A DNA stretch of 64,000 bases from NCBI GenBank assembly GCA_021014945.1, contig MU266328.1, positions 434,001-498,000 of the forward strand. Reading direction: 5' to 3'. Under the pieces are notes generated by a model, which was not told the DNA's origin, did not search any database, and saw nothing but the letters and a program-made list of their open reading frames with translations. The stretch comes from Leucogyrophana mollusca. Lineage: Eukaryota; Basidiomycota; Agaricomycetes; Boletales. This document shows, piece by piece, positions 45,596 to 64,000 of the stretch (positions within the stretch are counted from its first letter, which is position 1; each line of letters starts with the position of its first letter). A program made the position numbers and the translations under genes.

Positions 45596-47084
45596 TCATA
45601 TAGACCGATTGGACTCTGTAGATGTAGATGCGGGATCCTGTGCAAGTAGTTTCTGCGCTCGGCTCTCCGATGCCTTCCCCTTCAGCACATTCTCAATGAA
45701 GTACTCCCCGGCCTGAAGAGCGTCAACCCGGGTGGCATCAGAGCATCGCAATACTCACCTTGTAACTACTCCGCACAAGGGGGCCACTGGCTACATACAA
45801 GAAACCCATGTCGTCAGCGACTTTCTTCCATTGATCGAATTCTGCCGGATCAACGTATCGATCGACCTTCATGTGACGCTTCGTCGGCCGCATGTACTGG
45901 CCAAATGTCACGACGTCGACGTCGACTTTGCGAAGCTCTGACAAGGCATTCAAGGATTAGGGCATGGCCGCAACAGAACTTAGAGGTCTCAAATTTACCT
46001 CGAAGCGCATCCATTACCTGCTGCTCGTTCTCGCCGACTCCGAGCATGATGCTGGTCTTGGTGATACGCACGCCTTCCTTTTTGGCGTGCTCTAGAACTT
46101 TCAAACTTTGCCGGAAAGTCGCCCGACGGTCCCGGACAAAGGGAGTGAGTGCCTCTACTGTCTCAATGTTGTGTGCATATACGTCCAGACCCGATTGCGC
46201 TACGACAGAGACGTGTTCCAATGACCCTGCAAAGTCGCCTGTGAGGGCTTCGACCAGAATGTGCGGAGCTCTGTAAGGGCGAAGATGAGACTGGTTCTGC
46301 GTGGAAGAACGAGGTAACCAACTTCTGTTTAATCTTCCTGATGGTTTCCGCAAAGTGATGTGCACCACCGTCCGCAAGGTCTTGGGAAGGTGAGTAACGT
46401 CAAGTCCCGAGAACTCTACAGGACTTACCATCCCTGTCTACACTGGTTAAAACAATGTAGCCTAAGCCCCATCTACTGATGGCTTCTGCCGTGTGCTCAG
46501 GTTCGTGTGGATCAAGAGGCGGCGGTGCGCGTGAAGTCTTCACAGAACAGAACCTGCAGCCACGGGTACAAGTATCCCCCATTAACTGTGACTTGGCTCA
46601 GAAACAAGATATTCATAGATAGCAAGGAAATGTACCATTATTGTGGCCGTAGCTGCCCTCTTGCCCTCCTCTTCCGTGGCACCTTCCTTACCACCCCAGC
46701 AATCACCAATGTTGGGACAGCGAGCTTCCTCGCATACTGTATGAAGATTAAGTCCTCTGAGATCTTTCTTAATTTTATTGAACGAGGCTCCAGATGGGAT
46801 CTTCGTCTTCAGAAAGCCGGGTAACCGTGGTCTGAGGCAGCTCAGCGAATCACTTCGAGCAAGTGCACCGATGAAACTCACCCCTTGGTATTTCCAAGCA
46901 CTATACGATCTACGCTGTCTCCAGATATGAAGTCATCGAGTGATGGCCCGTTAGAAAGCGCCTCGCTGAAGCTCTCCTTTGTCTTCAGACTGGAAGGCGT
47001 AGCTAGGTGACGAACACGGGTTGAAGCCCGACAAATTCTGGCGGGACGCAGGAAAGAAGTCATCAATAAGGAATGACTAGACAT
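45596..47084 (-). CDS. LIP5: Mitochondrial lipoyl synthase
   Basis: Radical-SAM enzyme that inserts two sulfur atoms into octanoyl groups on lipoyl proteins such as PDH-E2. Exons are 47084-46882, 46831-46636, 46585-46429, 46380-46323, 46270-45999, 45937-45759 and 45712-45596, giving 393 residues. The presequence [20 protein letters not shown] is basic and mitochondrial. Both 4Fe-4S sites are intact: the auxiliary cluster [13 protein letters not shown] and the radical-SAM cluster [15 protein letters not shown]. Further blocks are [64 protein letters not shown] and the C-terminal [15 protein letters not shown] with the family's Arg-Ser-Ser-Tyr. The tail after this is short and variable. An upstream in-frame extension to 47111 lacks an ATG, so 47084 was chosen. 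Its product should act on the E2 encoded at 37.8-39.4 kb. Confidence 0.96.
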
Positions 47085-47928
47085 TATCGCCAAGCAATGA
47101 GATGTAAGCACTCAGAGACCAGAGGATGAGAGCTGAGAACCGGAACAAGTCCAGAAATTATTAGCAAGCCGTAATGTCGCATTCGGCCGTCCGGTGCCCG
47201 AATAGGATATGAGTTGTTTGGCAAAAGCCTTTGATCCAAACAACGCCGGAACATCCTGCGGCAAGGCTTTCCGAAAGCCTCTGCACACACATGAATGCTC
47301 TATCGCGCAGAGAAGAAGACACCCTCCTCAAAGCTACCAAAGCTCGCGCACTGAAAGAATGTGACCCCATAGTAAAAGGCAAATTGTTATTAAACACGTT
47401 GAGATAACCTGTCGTTGACCGTTTCGTTTAAACTAGAATTCGCAGACTGTGCGACAGGACGCACAATATCTGTCGCTTGGGCTTGTAGGCACAAGTACAG
47501 AGAACTACAAGACTGCATGCTCCAGTTGTGAGGATTGACCTCCCATTTTCATTTTTTATGCGCTGATATGCTATTGGACTTCCTCCTGCCCAGCACGGGC
47601 ACTGAAGCCATGGATACAGTCCGGAGGGAATACTTACGCCTTCGAGACCAGAAGGACCCCTCGCCGTCGTGAAGTCTCTTGTCGAAGGCTTGCTTTCCAC
47701 TTGAATCTGTCTACGCCCTGGCGCAGCTCAAGTAAAGACGATTGTCGCCACGAGAATCATCAACGGAACAACTTGCTCATCTCTCATCGGGGTTATTACA
47801 TGAATTGTCGCATGAAGTTGTTGCTCATGATGAGAATTGTTCACTCGTACAAAGGAAGCCTCAATATCGGTACCAAAGGCTAGAAAGGTTCTCATATGGT
47901 GCGAAACAAGTGGCGCCGATGTCATAAA
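47085..47928. other. Intergenic
   Basis: This 844-bp gap lies between two minus-strand genes, holding the lipoyl synthase promoter and the PEX11 3' UTR. Small frames on both strands lack family motifs. No gene or repeat is supported. Confidence 0.5.
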
Positions 47929-49008
47929 TCAGTTTTTCTTGGGACCGTTCACAGCGACCCATTGAGCACGGAGACCCATGACCGACGAGATCATTCTGTG
48001 GACATCGCCCCCTTAGTGCGAGTAATGGGGTGTATCAGATTGATGTCGACTTACCCAGCCAGACCGACGACACCGTCATTAACATTGACAAGACCCAGGT
48101 TTGAGGCAGGTATCCAGATGTCAAGGATGTCGATTATGAGTTGGTATCGGGCATCCGCGCGCAATCTGAAGTCCGTATGTTAGTAGGCACAAGGAGGTAT
48201 CTAATCCAGGACATACCCTTCGATGGCAAGCTGCTTGACTTCCCGCTGGGCCTCGTCGCCAAGATCCTTCTCACCCCAGGTTTCCGAGGCTCGCAACTTC
48301 CTGGCCTCGCGTGCCAATCGGCCCGCCTGTCACGGACCCGCAATTGGACGGGCAGTTATTAAATCAAAAAACGAATCTCACCTTCAACAGTCCGCTAGTG
48401 ATGCTGAACAGTATCCCAGACAGCCAGAATCGGTTTGAGATTTTGGTAACCTTCTGAGATGTGCTTGGCTTCAGAGTGATCAACTTGACTGAGTTGGCCT
48501 GGATAGCATTTCAGTGGCGAGTCAATATTGTCTTAGACAGCCACCCACCCAAACGATAGCGTCATATGACAGATACCCAAAGTATGCAAGCTGCCGTCCG
48601 ATCGTGGTAAGCTGTTCACCCATCTCGCTCGCTGACTGGGCAGCACGCAAGGCTGCTTGAAGGTGTTCCACAGGCTTCCCCAGTCGCATCACTGGTCTCC
48701 TCAGTAAGGACCGGATATCATGCGAGGTAACGATAGCTCACGTTTCCTCCCGAGTGCGAGGTGGTTCTTCAGAGCAGTCCATCGAGCAGCTTGAGCCTTC
48801 TCTCCACGGGAAAGCAGATACCAGGCGAGGAAACGGGAAAAGTACTGAACTGTGCGGTACAACTAAGCCGAACCAGATCTCGGGTGAGTACATCCATTCC
48901 GTTGGGAAAACGGATACCCACCTTATCGCGGCCGACGTTAGTTCCCCCGTACTTGAGGGATTGCGAAATGTAGGGATGGAGGACGACTTGAGACGCAAGA
49001 GTTGACAT
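47929..49008 (-). CDS. PEX11: PEX11 peroxisome division protein
   Basis: Peroxisomal membrane protein that bends and elongates the membrane before fission. Exons are 49008-48922, 48862-48742, 48691-48549, 48498-48382, 48326-48217, 48165-48055 and 47995-47929, giving 251 residues. The start MSTLASQVVLHPYISQSLKY leads into the PEX11 block DKLYRTVQYFSRFLAWYLLS with its amphipathic helix, then WTALKNHLALGRKLMRLGKP and FGYLSYDAIVWANSVKLITL. A hydrophobic segment FWLSGILFSITSGLLK follows, then a charged loop, and a second hydrophobic stretch ends NDGVVGLAGMISSVMGLRAQ. Size and layout match fungal PEX11. The protein ends in PKKN with no peroxisomal targeting tripeptide, as expected for a membrane protein. 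The gene is divergent from fumarase. Confidence 0.94.
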
Positions 49009-49628
49009 ATCTGGGGATAATACAGAGTAGAGCCCGACAAGTAGAGTAAAGCTGGTATGTCAGGTGAGGAGCTGCTCTAACTGAGCTGAGAGACTTGGGG
49101 CGTATTTACCTGGCAAGTATCACGTGTGCAAGGTGCATTCCCCTCAATCGCCGGGAAACACTGTCAGTGTCATAAACAGAGATAACTAGCGCATGATTTC
49201 TTTGCTGGACATGAATCTCACGCGTACGCCGGCGTCGTGAGGGCGCTCAGTGGCAGCGGAAGCTATCAAATAATAAATCGAGCAATCGTCAGGGTGGGGA
49301 CATTGTAAGTACTGAGGCCTCTGAACATGCATTGTACATAAGGGGAACAAGCACTTGAGCTGTGAAAAATGTTGGCACCAGCAACTGCGCCAATTCACTG
49401 CACCAGCAATGCGTCTAATCAATAGCCCGTAGATTCACTCCCTTTGCGTAGAGCCGAACTGCGAACCATGCATGGGCGGCCGTGCCAGTGTGCGACTATG
49501 AACGGGAAATCTCGGGCGGAGAAAGCCGTACGTACAAACGTTCAAGCGGGATGTGCAAGTTGAAGTGGTTTTCGCCATCATTGTCGGCATTTTCTGTCTT
49601 TATACCCTTCGACTTTCCGACTCTAGCC
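49009..49628. other. Divergent promoter region
   Basis: This 620-bp gap separates the start codons of PEX11 and fumarase and contains both promoters. No gene was recognised. Confidence 0.55.
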
Positions 49629-51795
<2,167 letters not shown>

Positions 51796-52564
51796 GATCG
51801 ACCAGCCGAGCAATCGAGAATACATCTTTACAAACCAGTGCATGCTATTCTGAGTGTAGCATATGTCTGTAACCTGTATCAGGAGATCAGTCATAATTTT
51901 GTGTTCCTGGGGACAGAAAAAGATGGGGGTCTAGTGTGGCGTGACAGATAAAAGCAACCCGTCTCCGAGTGGAACCGCGGCGAACGCGATGCAATAACGT
52001 GAGCACTGGCCACCCTGCTGCTGGGATCGCGGGGAATTGTACAAAACTGCGGATTCTCGAGGTGCATTGGATAGGAATATATAGTATATGTAACGCTTTT
52101 ATCCACCCTCTGCACGACTGCTGGAGGGAGGACCTCGACTCGTCCGCCAAGAAGAGCGAAGGAGGAGGAACCCAAAGAAGCCACTCGTCCGAATTTGGAG
52201 CGCTGTAATACGAATGCGAACTAAATCCAAATCCAACAAAAACGAAATAACCACGTCAAATCTGTGTTTCCCGCCATCGCCAGTTCCTTGCGCCTCTCCA
52301 GATTCACAACAAGGCCCTTTTTGCTTCCTACCACATCAATCTCCACTCTCCCCACTGCAGAATAAGTTACTCCCTCGGTTCGCTACTCCCTCCATCGTGA
52401 AGACCCGTAATCTGTAGAAGAAGTCCAAACCCGCCAGGCTGACTGAGACAGCGCTCTTCTCTTGCAGCCTATAAATCCCACGAGGCATTTCGTCAGAACA
52501 ACTGTTTCCATCTTTTTTCTTGCGTGCATATCTTAATCTCTGGCTATTCTCTTCTCCGTTCGTC
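51796..52564. other. Intergenic
   Basis: This 769-bp gap lies between fumarase and INO80, both on the plus strand, holding the fumarase 3' UTR and the INO80 promoter and 5' UTR. It has pyrimidine-rich runs at 52.3-52.55 kb just before the INO80 start. No gene was recognised. Confidence 0.5.
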
Positions 52565-58284
<5,720 letters not shown>

Positions 58285-58851
58285 AGAAGGTACATATATT
58301 TTTCGACCGTTATTTGGGTTTCACTTGCATACATTACTCGTACATTCCTGTAGAATAATCCATCGAGGTTAACATCCTTTTATGTACCCGCTCTGTTATT
58401 GTGTACTTAAATTTTGCCCAAGTAGTTCTAATCTGTTGCTATTTATCTGGAGGATGATACCGTTTGTAGTTTGTACTCGCGATTTTAGCGGTGGGAATGT
58501 GGTGGAGTTCGCAAGTTTGCGCGGCTTGAGTCATTCGGTCAGCATCCTGGACTTTTCGCCGCAACAGTCACTACACATGCTCGGTGATATCGTCCTGAAT
58601 CTCTCATGCACCAACGTCCCGGTGTGCATCATCCAGAAATTATTCCAAAGTTTAGACATTAGTTGCTGCTGAGGGTATCGGGACCATCGCCCTCCATTTA
58701 CTCATCGAAGCACTTACCAAAGGACATACAACCTCGATCTGTTGACGAATAGCGGGTACATAGCAAGAAATCATCTTAGATAACGAAACATCGAGGAGAG
58801 TGTAGCGGGTTTCTTTCTTTTCGGGGCTGGTCAGGTTTCGGTCCGTCGGGG
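58285..58851. other. Intergenic
   Basis: This 567-bp gap lies between INO80 and the DEAH helicase gene, same strand, containing the INO80 3' UTR and the helicase promoter. No gene is seen. Confidence 0.5.
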
Positions 58852-61800
58852 ATGGCCAAGAAGAAGAAGACGCAGCTGAAGCCCGTCGCCCGTGGGTTTG
58901 CGACGACATCCGTTCCCAAGAAGAACATCCCACCAGAAGAAGAGCAGGATAATATCGAAACCACCGTTAATGGAGTAGAGAATGTGCCTGAGGAGGAGAA
59001 CCCAGCTCTCGACGACCGTGCGGCTCCTCCTGATAATAAGGACGAATTCGACCCGGAGAAGGCAGAAGAGCAGTCCCTTCAAAACTTAGTCGATAAATTT
59101 CAAGAAAAGACGGAGAGAGAAATCACAAGAGCTCTCAAAGTAGGCTTCTATCGGGATCGTTTTGTGTGCCCCCCCTGACATCATATTGAGTCTATTGACC
59201 TCGATAGACGTTTTTCGAAGACGTTGCCATTCCTTGAAGTAGACCCTGCTCTTGTTGAGCAAATTCTCCAGCTGGGCCTGGAGTCTGATGTTGACGGTAG
59301 GGTCCTCCTGCGCCATACTTCACCCGCGCCCCGCTTACGCGTATCCAGTAATAAAAAAACCTATCGATGAGATAGAAGAAAAGGCGGTCGCTCGACTCGG
59401 AGTTACGTATGGTGTCTTAAGAAGACTGGGGTTTTCTGCGTCACGAGTGGAGGAGTGTTTGCGGTCTATTCATGGAATTGACCTGGACGAAGCTTACGAC
59501 TGGGTATGATTTTCATGTGCAGCAGTCTACATTGCTCACTGGTCCATATAGCTATATGCGCATTGCTTTGAAGAAGAACTCATCGAGAAAAGTAAGCCTC
59601 CTCTAATTCGCAAGACCAACATGAACATAATTTGCAATTGAATAGGCCCGGATGCGGTAGATGAACCGAAGGCGCCTCGTACGCCTCGTAGGACAGCCAT
59701 GAGCAAAGATTCAGGAATGCCCAGAACTCCCTCACAGTTCATGGTTCCCCCAGCAGCCAGCCCAGCCCCACCGAAACCAGCGAAGACCCGTTCGAAATTG
59801 GATGCCAATGCGCCTGCCTTCGTACCTTCGATAGCACCTTCTTTTTCGACATCAATCATCCGAGCCACCGATAGCGGTGAGCCGACGAGTGGCCATCTAC
59901 TAGCTTCCCTCAACAGTGGAACAGGCAGTGCTAATTCATCTAGCCGCGAGTCGCCTGATATGGATGATCCCATTGCAGAATATGTTCGCCTGAAGATGCA
60001 GATTGTCGACCTTACATCACGCGGAAGGCCGTCTCGGGATGCTCCTGATCCGGCTTTTGTTCAAAACCTTCAAGAGCGATTGGAACAAGCAAAAAACCAC
60101 TATTTTTTCGACGAGAGGGATGCAGAATCACAATATCGGATGGAGCGCAAGAAGGCTGATTCTATGCTGCTGCAGTCCAAATTACGAGGGCTTCCAGAAA
60201 TCCCATCAGATCGCCCCATGACGGCCAGGCCGGTTCAGCCAAAGTTACCAGAACCACACCCATCATCTAACTCTCCTAGTACCCCCGACATCTTCGACGG
60301 TGATGGCGACGGCGATGGCTTTGTGAACGGAATGTTTGAGATCCTTGATGCAATGCCTTCGACCGAGACCAGCGCAGAGGGGACGGTGATCCGTATTCAA
60401 GACATGGCGCTCCCCAGGCATTGGTCTGGTAGAATCCCGAAGACTTTGTTGTCTGAAACCGTTGCTAAGGTCGACCGATACGCGGCAATCACTTACCAGA
60501 CTATCTCTGGTGCGAGCCGCGCGAAACGCGCTAGTGTTAGAGTGCTATGGGAAGGCCGTAAAATGGACGAGTGGAGTATGAATGACGTCGCTTGCCACGA
60601 TGAATCTCAAGCAGAGCAATATATCGCCATGGTCGCCCTTCACACTTTAACCTTTCCTTCCACCGAAGGTTTTGCTGCCGGATCTTCCAATGGACAGACA
60701 TTTTTTAGGCTCCTCCCTCCCGTCTTCAGAGATCTATGGGACGAACTAGAAACCGCGAGGAAAGCTCGCGAAGATAGTATAAACCGGGGTGTTTGGGCGA
60801 CAGTGAGAAGCATCGTCGAGCAGAAGATGGATTCAAATGCAAACGTAATTGCACTTGATCATCGAGCGTCAACTATTGTCACTTAACACCCCCACCCTCT
60901 AGCTATCCGACAAAAATGTCAAACAATCTTACGAAGTGAAATCCATCCCGCCAACTCGCGTCCACTCGCAGCATGATCTGGCACCAGATCAGATCATCGC
61001 AGGCTTCAGAGCAAGGTGTGCGAGTGCTGCCTATCAAGAGATGCTGGTGCGTGGAGATGAATCTTCCCAATAAAGTGTACTCAACCTGCCATCCTTTTTC
61101 TGATAGTTTCACCGGAATCAACTTCCTATTGCAATGTACAGAGAAGACATCTTATCATCTCTGGAGCAGTCGCAGATCCTTGTGCTGAGTGGCGAGACTG
61201 GCTGGTCAGTCCATTTAGACTTAATATCATGCAGTAACTTATTTACGCCGTCTGCATCAGCGGGAAATCTACACAAGTCCCTGCATTCATTTTGGAGGAT
61301 CAACTTTCCCGAGGAATATCTCGTTGTAAGATTGTTTGCACCGAACCTAGGCGCATTTCTGCCGTATCGCTTGCCCAGCGGGTTTCTCGAGAACTGGGTG
61401 ATCCCCCTGGTGCAGTGGGCACTTTGAGTTCCCTTGTTGGTTACTCCATCCGGCTGGAAAGTAACACGACACGAAACACTCGTTTGGCATATGTTACCAA
61501 TGGTATTGCATTGCGAATGCTGGAGGGTGGCTCAGGTCAAGGGGGTCAAGGAACCGCATTTGACGAGATTACTGTTAGTGACCTTGACCTATCAGTGGCG
61601 GGCGTTACAGCTTACCGGTTTTTATTCCATCCAGCATATCATCATCGACGAGGTATGACGCCTCATCAAGTAACCTTTTCATTTAAAAGAATTTAATCCT
61701 CGGGGTCCAGGTTCACGAGCGTAGCATTGAGTCTGACTTCCTCCTCATTGTCCTGAAGTCGCTCTTGGTACAAAGGCCTGACCTGAAGTTAGTATCTTAC

Positions 61801-64000
61801 CAAACCGTACTTCAACCTTGGTGTTAACTATGAGCCCGTCGTTTCAGGGTTATACTTATGTCTGCAACTGTAGACGCAGACAAAATATCTGCCTTTTTTG
61901 GAGGTTGCCCTACCCTTCATGTCCCAGGGCGAACTTTCCCTGTGGACGTCCGTTTCTTGGAGGATGCCGTGGAGTTCACTCAATGGTCGATTTCGGAAAG
62001 CTCTCCATATGCCAGACGACGTGTGTTATTTCCGTCTCGCAACTCTTAAATGTTACCTCATATTACCTCCCTAGTGCATGATAAGTTCTATAGGAACAAG
62101 AATCGCGGCGACTGGTCGGAAGAGACCGTGACCCGAGACGATGACGACGAGGAGTCTGTCCAAGCCAATGTCAAGCTGGAGAAGCGATACTCGACACAAA
62201 CTGCGACCACAATAAACCTCCTGGACGAGCGGGTCATGCCATACGACCTCGTCATACGTTTACTTGAACGCCTTTGTTTCGAAGACCCGGAGTATCATTC
62301 TTTCTCCGCCGCGATTCTGATCTTCATGCCAGGCCTCGGAGAGATTCGGCGTATGAATGACCTCCTCGCAGAACATCCATCGTTCGGAGCGGATGCCGGG
62401 TTCAGAATTTATCCTTTGCACTCTACTCTTTCCAGCGAGAACCAGAACGCAGTTTTTGATATTCCTCCTCCTGGTGTCAGGAAAATTGTCATTGGTTCGT
62501 AGCCTGGTTATGTCACTTGCGACAACGTAGCTCATGCCAGTTTAGCGACCAACATTGCGGAGACCGGCATCACAATACCCGACATAACTTGTGTCATCGA
62601 TACCGGAAAGCATCGCGAAATGAGGTACATACGACTTTTGAAATAAACGAATGCCAGCTCACTCGTCCTCGCCACAGATTCGACGAGAAACGTCAGATCA
62701 GCCGTTTGGTGGAAACGTTCGTTGCGAAAAGTAACGCTGCCCAGAGGAGAGGACGCGCTGGCAGGGTTCAAAATGGACTGTGTTTCCATCTTTTCACCAA
62801 ACTGCGTCATGATACACTGGTGATCCTGTTTTCAACGTGAAGCATAATCCAGTCGCTGATATTTTGGAATTAGCTTGCTGACCATCCGCTGCCCGAGATG
62901 ATGCGCCTTAGCTTGTCGGATCTGGCCCTCCGCATCAAGATTATGAAAGTCAAACTTGGCAACTCCGTCGAGGACGTCCTGTGTCGTGCCATGGACCCAC
63001 CGGCATCCATCAATATACAGAGAGCCGTGTCCGCACTTGTCGAAGTACGTGGTGGTTACATCCGTATACTCGAGTCCTGCTTATCGTACGTGTAGGTCCG
63101 CGCGCTCACGCCATCCGAGGAGATCACTCCGATGGGGCGACTGCTGAGCAAACTACCCACAGATGTTCATCTAGGAAAATTCCTCCTGACTGCTGTTCTT
63201 TTCCGATGTTTGGACCCTGCTTTAACCATCGCGGCGGCACTAAGTTCGAAATCTCCTTTCGTTAGTCCTTTCGGTTTGGAGCAAGAGGCGGACCGCGCAA
63301 AGAGTTCTTTCCGAGTTGGTAGGTTGGTCTCGCCACCGCATAACTGGATGACCTGACATGCACTACAGACAATTCTGACTTTTTGACCATTCATAACGCC
63401 TTTTCGAGCTGGCGAAGAGCATCCGCTAACCCTGGATTTGTGCGGAAATTCTGCAGCGTTAATTATCTCAGTCATCAGAACTTACAACAAATCGAGGAAC
63501 TGCGTCAGCAGTTTCTGGGGTGAGTGAACTCACTATAACCTGTTAATAGGGGAGAAACTCACCGTAATCAGGTACTTAACCGACTCTACGTTTATTCAAG
63601 TCAATCAAACATTTGTGCGGGAACTGAGTCGGTAAGCGCCTGTCACCTCAAACACCACAGAGATGCTGATCTTATAAACCGCGAATAGGGCGCGGCTGGG
63701 GCGTAACAAGTCCCGTTTCGTGACGGTTCCAGCGCACCTTGACAGCAATAGCTCCAACGTGGCTCTTGTGAATGCTGCGCTGACGGCGGGACTCTATCCG
63801 AAGATCCTCTCGATTGACTCGGCCAATGGACAAATGCGAACCATCTCGAATAACCAGCCCGCCGCATTCCATCCTTCGTCTGTCAACTTTGGCAAGAAGC
63901 CAACGGATTTCGGCGTCAATCATCTAGCGTATTTCACCCTGATGTGATTCCCATTGCAATACGATGCCTGTTGACGTTGCTGACGATGTTTGTAGGCATT
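58852..64000 (+). CDS. DEAH-box RNA helicase, DHX57/Ucp12/DHX29 type, 3' end missing
   Basis: ATP-dependent RNA helicase of the DHX29/DHX57 group (Ucp12 in fission yeast, YLR419W in budding yeast), likely acting on translation or RNA turnover. Exons: 58852-59139, 59191-59296, 59349-59503, 59552-59591, 59646-60844, 60903-61046, 61107-61204, 61261-61573, 61635-61652, 61711-61787, 61848-62020, 62075-62494, 62546-62624, 62678-62819, 62874-63044, 63096-63318, 63369-63519, 63572-63631, 63689-63943 and 63996 onward. After a basic start ([16 protein letters not shown]), a UBA-like domain reads [21 protein letters not shown] double-stranded-RNA-binding-like region follows ([20 protein letters not shown]). 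The core has Walker [71 protein letters not shown] and QRRGRAGRV, then the HA2 region and the start of the OB fold. The window cuts it before its C-terminus. Confidence 0.93.

Overview
The window looks like a gene-dense stretch of nuclear DNA from a filamentous basidiomycete, most likely a mushroom-forming Agaricomycete. The genes are cut by many short introns, mostly 45-65 bp, with GT-AG ends plus several GC-AG ends. Genes lie on both strands with short gaps, there is no operon logic, and the products are typical fungal housekeeping proteins. One gene (39.7-41.3 kb) resembles a domain of unknown function that I associate with Agaricomycetes. All exon structures were assembled by eye from reading frame, splice consensus and family motifs, and in nearly every gene the exon phases close exactly.

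Layout, left to right: SPB1 rRNA methyltransferase (3' part, +); SLS1 mitochondrial regulator (-); a GIT1-like glycerophosphodiester permease with 17 exons (-); eIF3b (+); the iron regulator HapX (+); a mitochondrial PPR protein (-); a 2.6-kb region without a recognisable gene; an adenylate-forming (ANL) enzyme (+); an XRCC2-type RAD51 paralogue (-); a coiled-coil protein (+); SLX9 (-); an SLC35F5-like transporter (-); an unknown membrane protein (-); a FAM192A/NIP30 protein (+); ESS2 (-); NudE (-); exosome CSL4 (-); pyruvate dehydrogenase E2 (+); a coiled-coil protein with a DUF6697-like region (+); KAE1 (+); a family 8 glycosyltransferase (-); ribosomal protein eS28 (-); lipoyl synthase (-); PEX11 (-); fumarase (+); INO80 (+); and a DHX57/Ucp12-type DEAH helicase cut by the right edge (+).

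There are 26 protein-coding genes. Two themes recur. Ribosome biogenesis and translation: SPB1, SLX9, CSL4, eS28, eIF3b, KAE1. Mitochondrial metabolism: SLS1, the PPR protein, PDH-E2, lipoyl synthase, fumarase. Lipoyl synthase and the lipoylated E2 lie about 6 kb apart. This is probably coincidence in a dense genome.

I found no mobile element, CRISPR array, rRNA, recognisable tRNA or biosynthetic cluster, and nothing that convincingly looks like a new multi-gene system. The more interesting points are small ones: introns placed directly after the start codon, micro-exons, GC-AG introns concentrated in INO80, two genes (SLS1 and ESS2) whose frames do not join cleanly, an E-box in the permease promoter, and several genes of unknown function.
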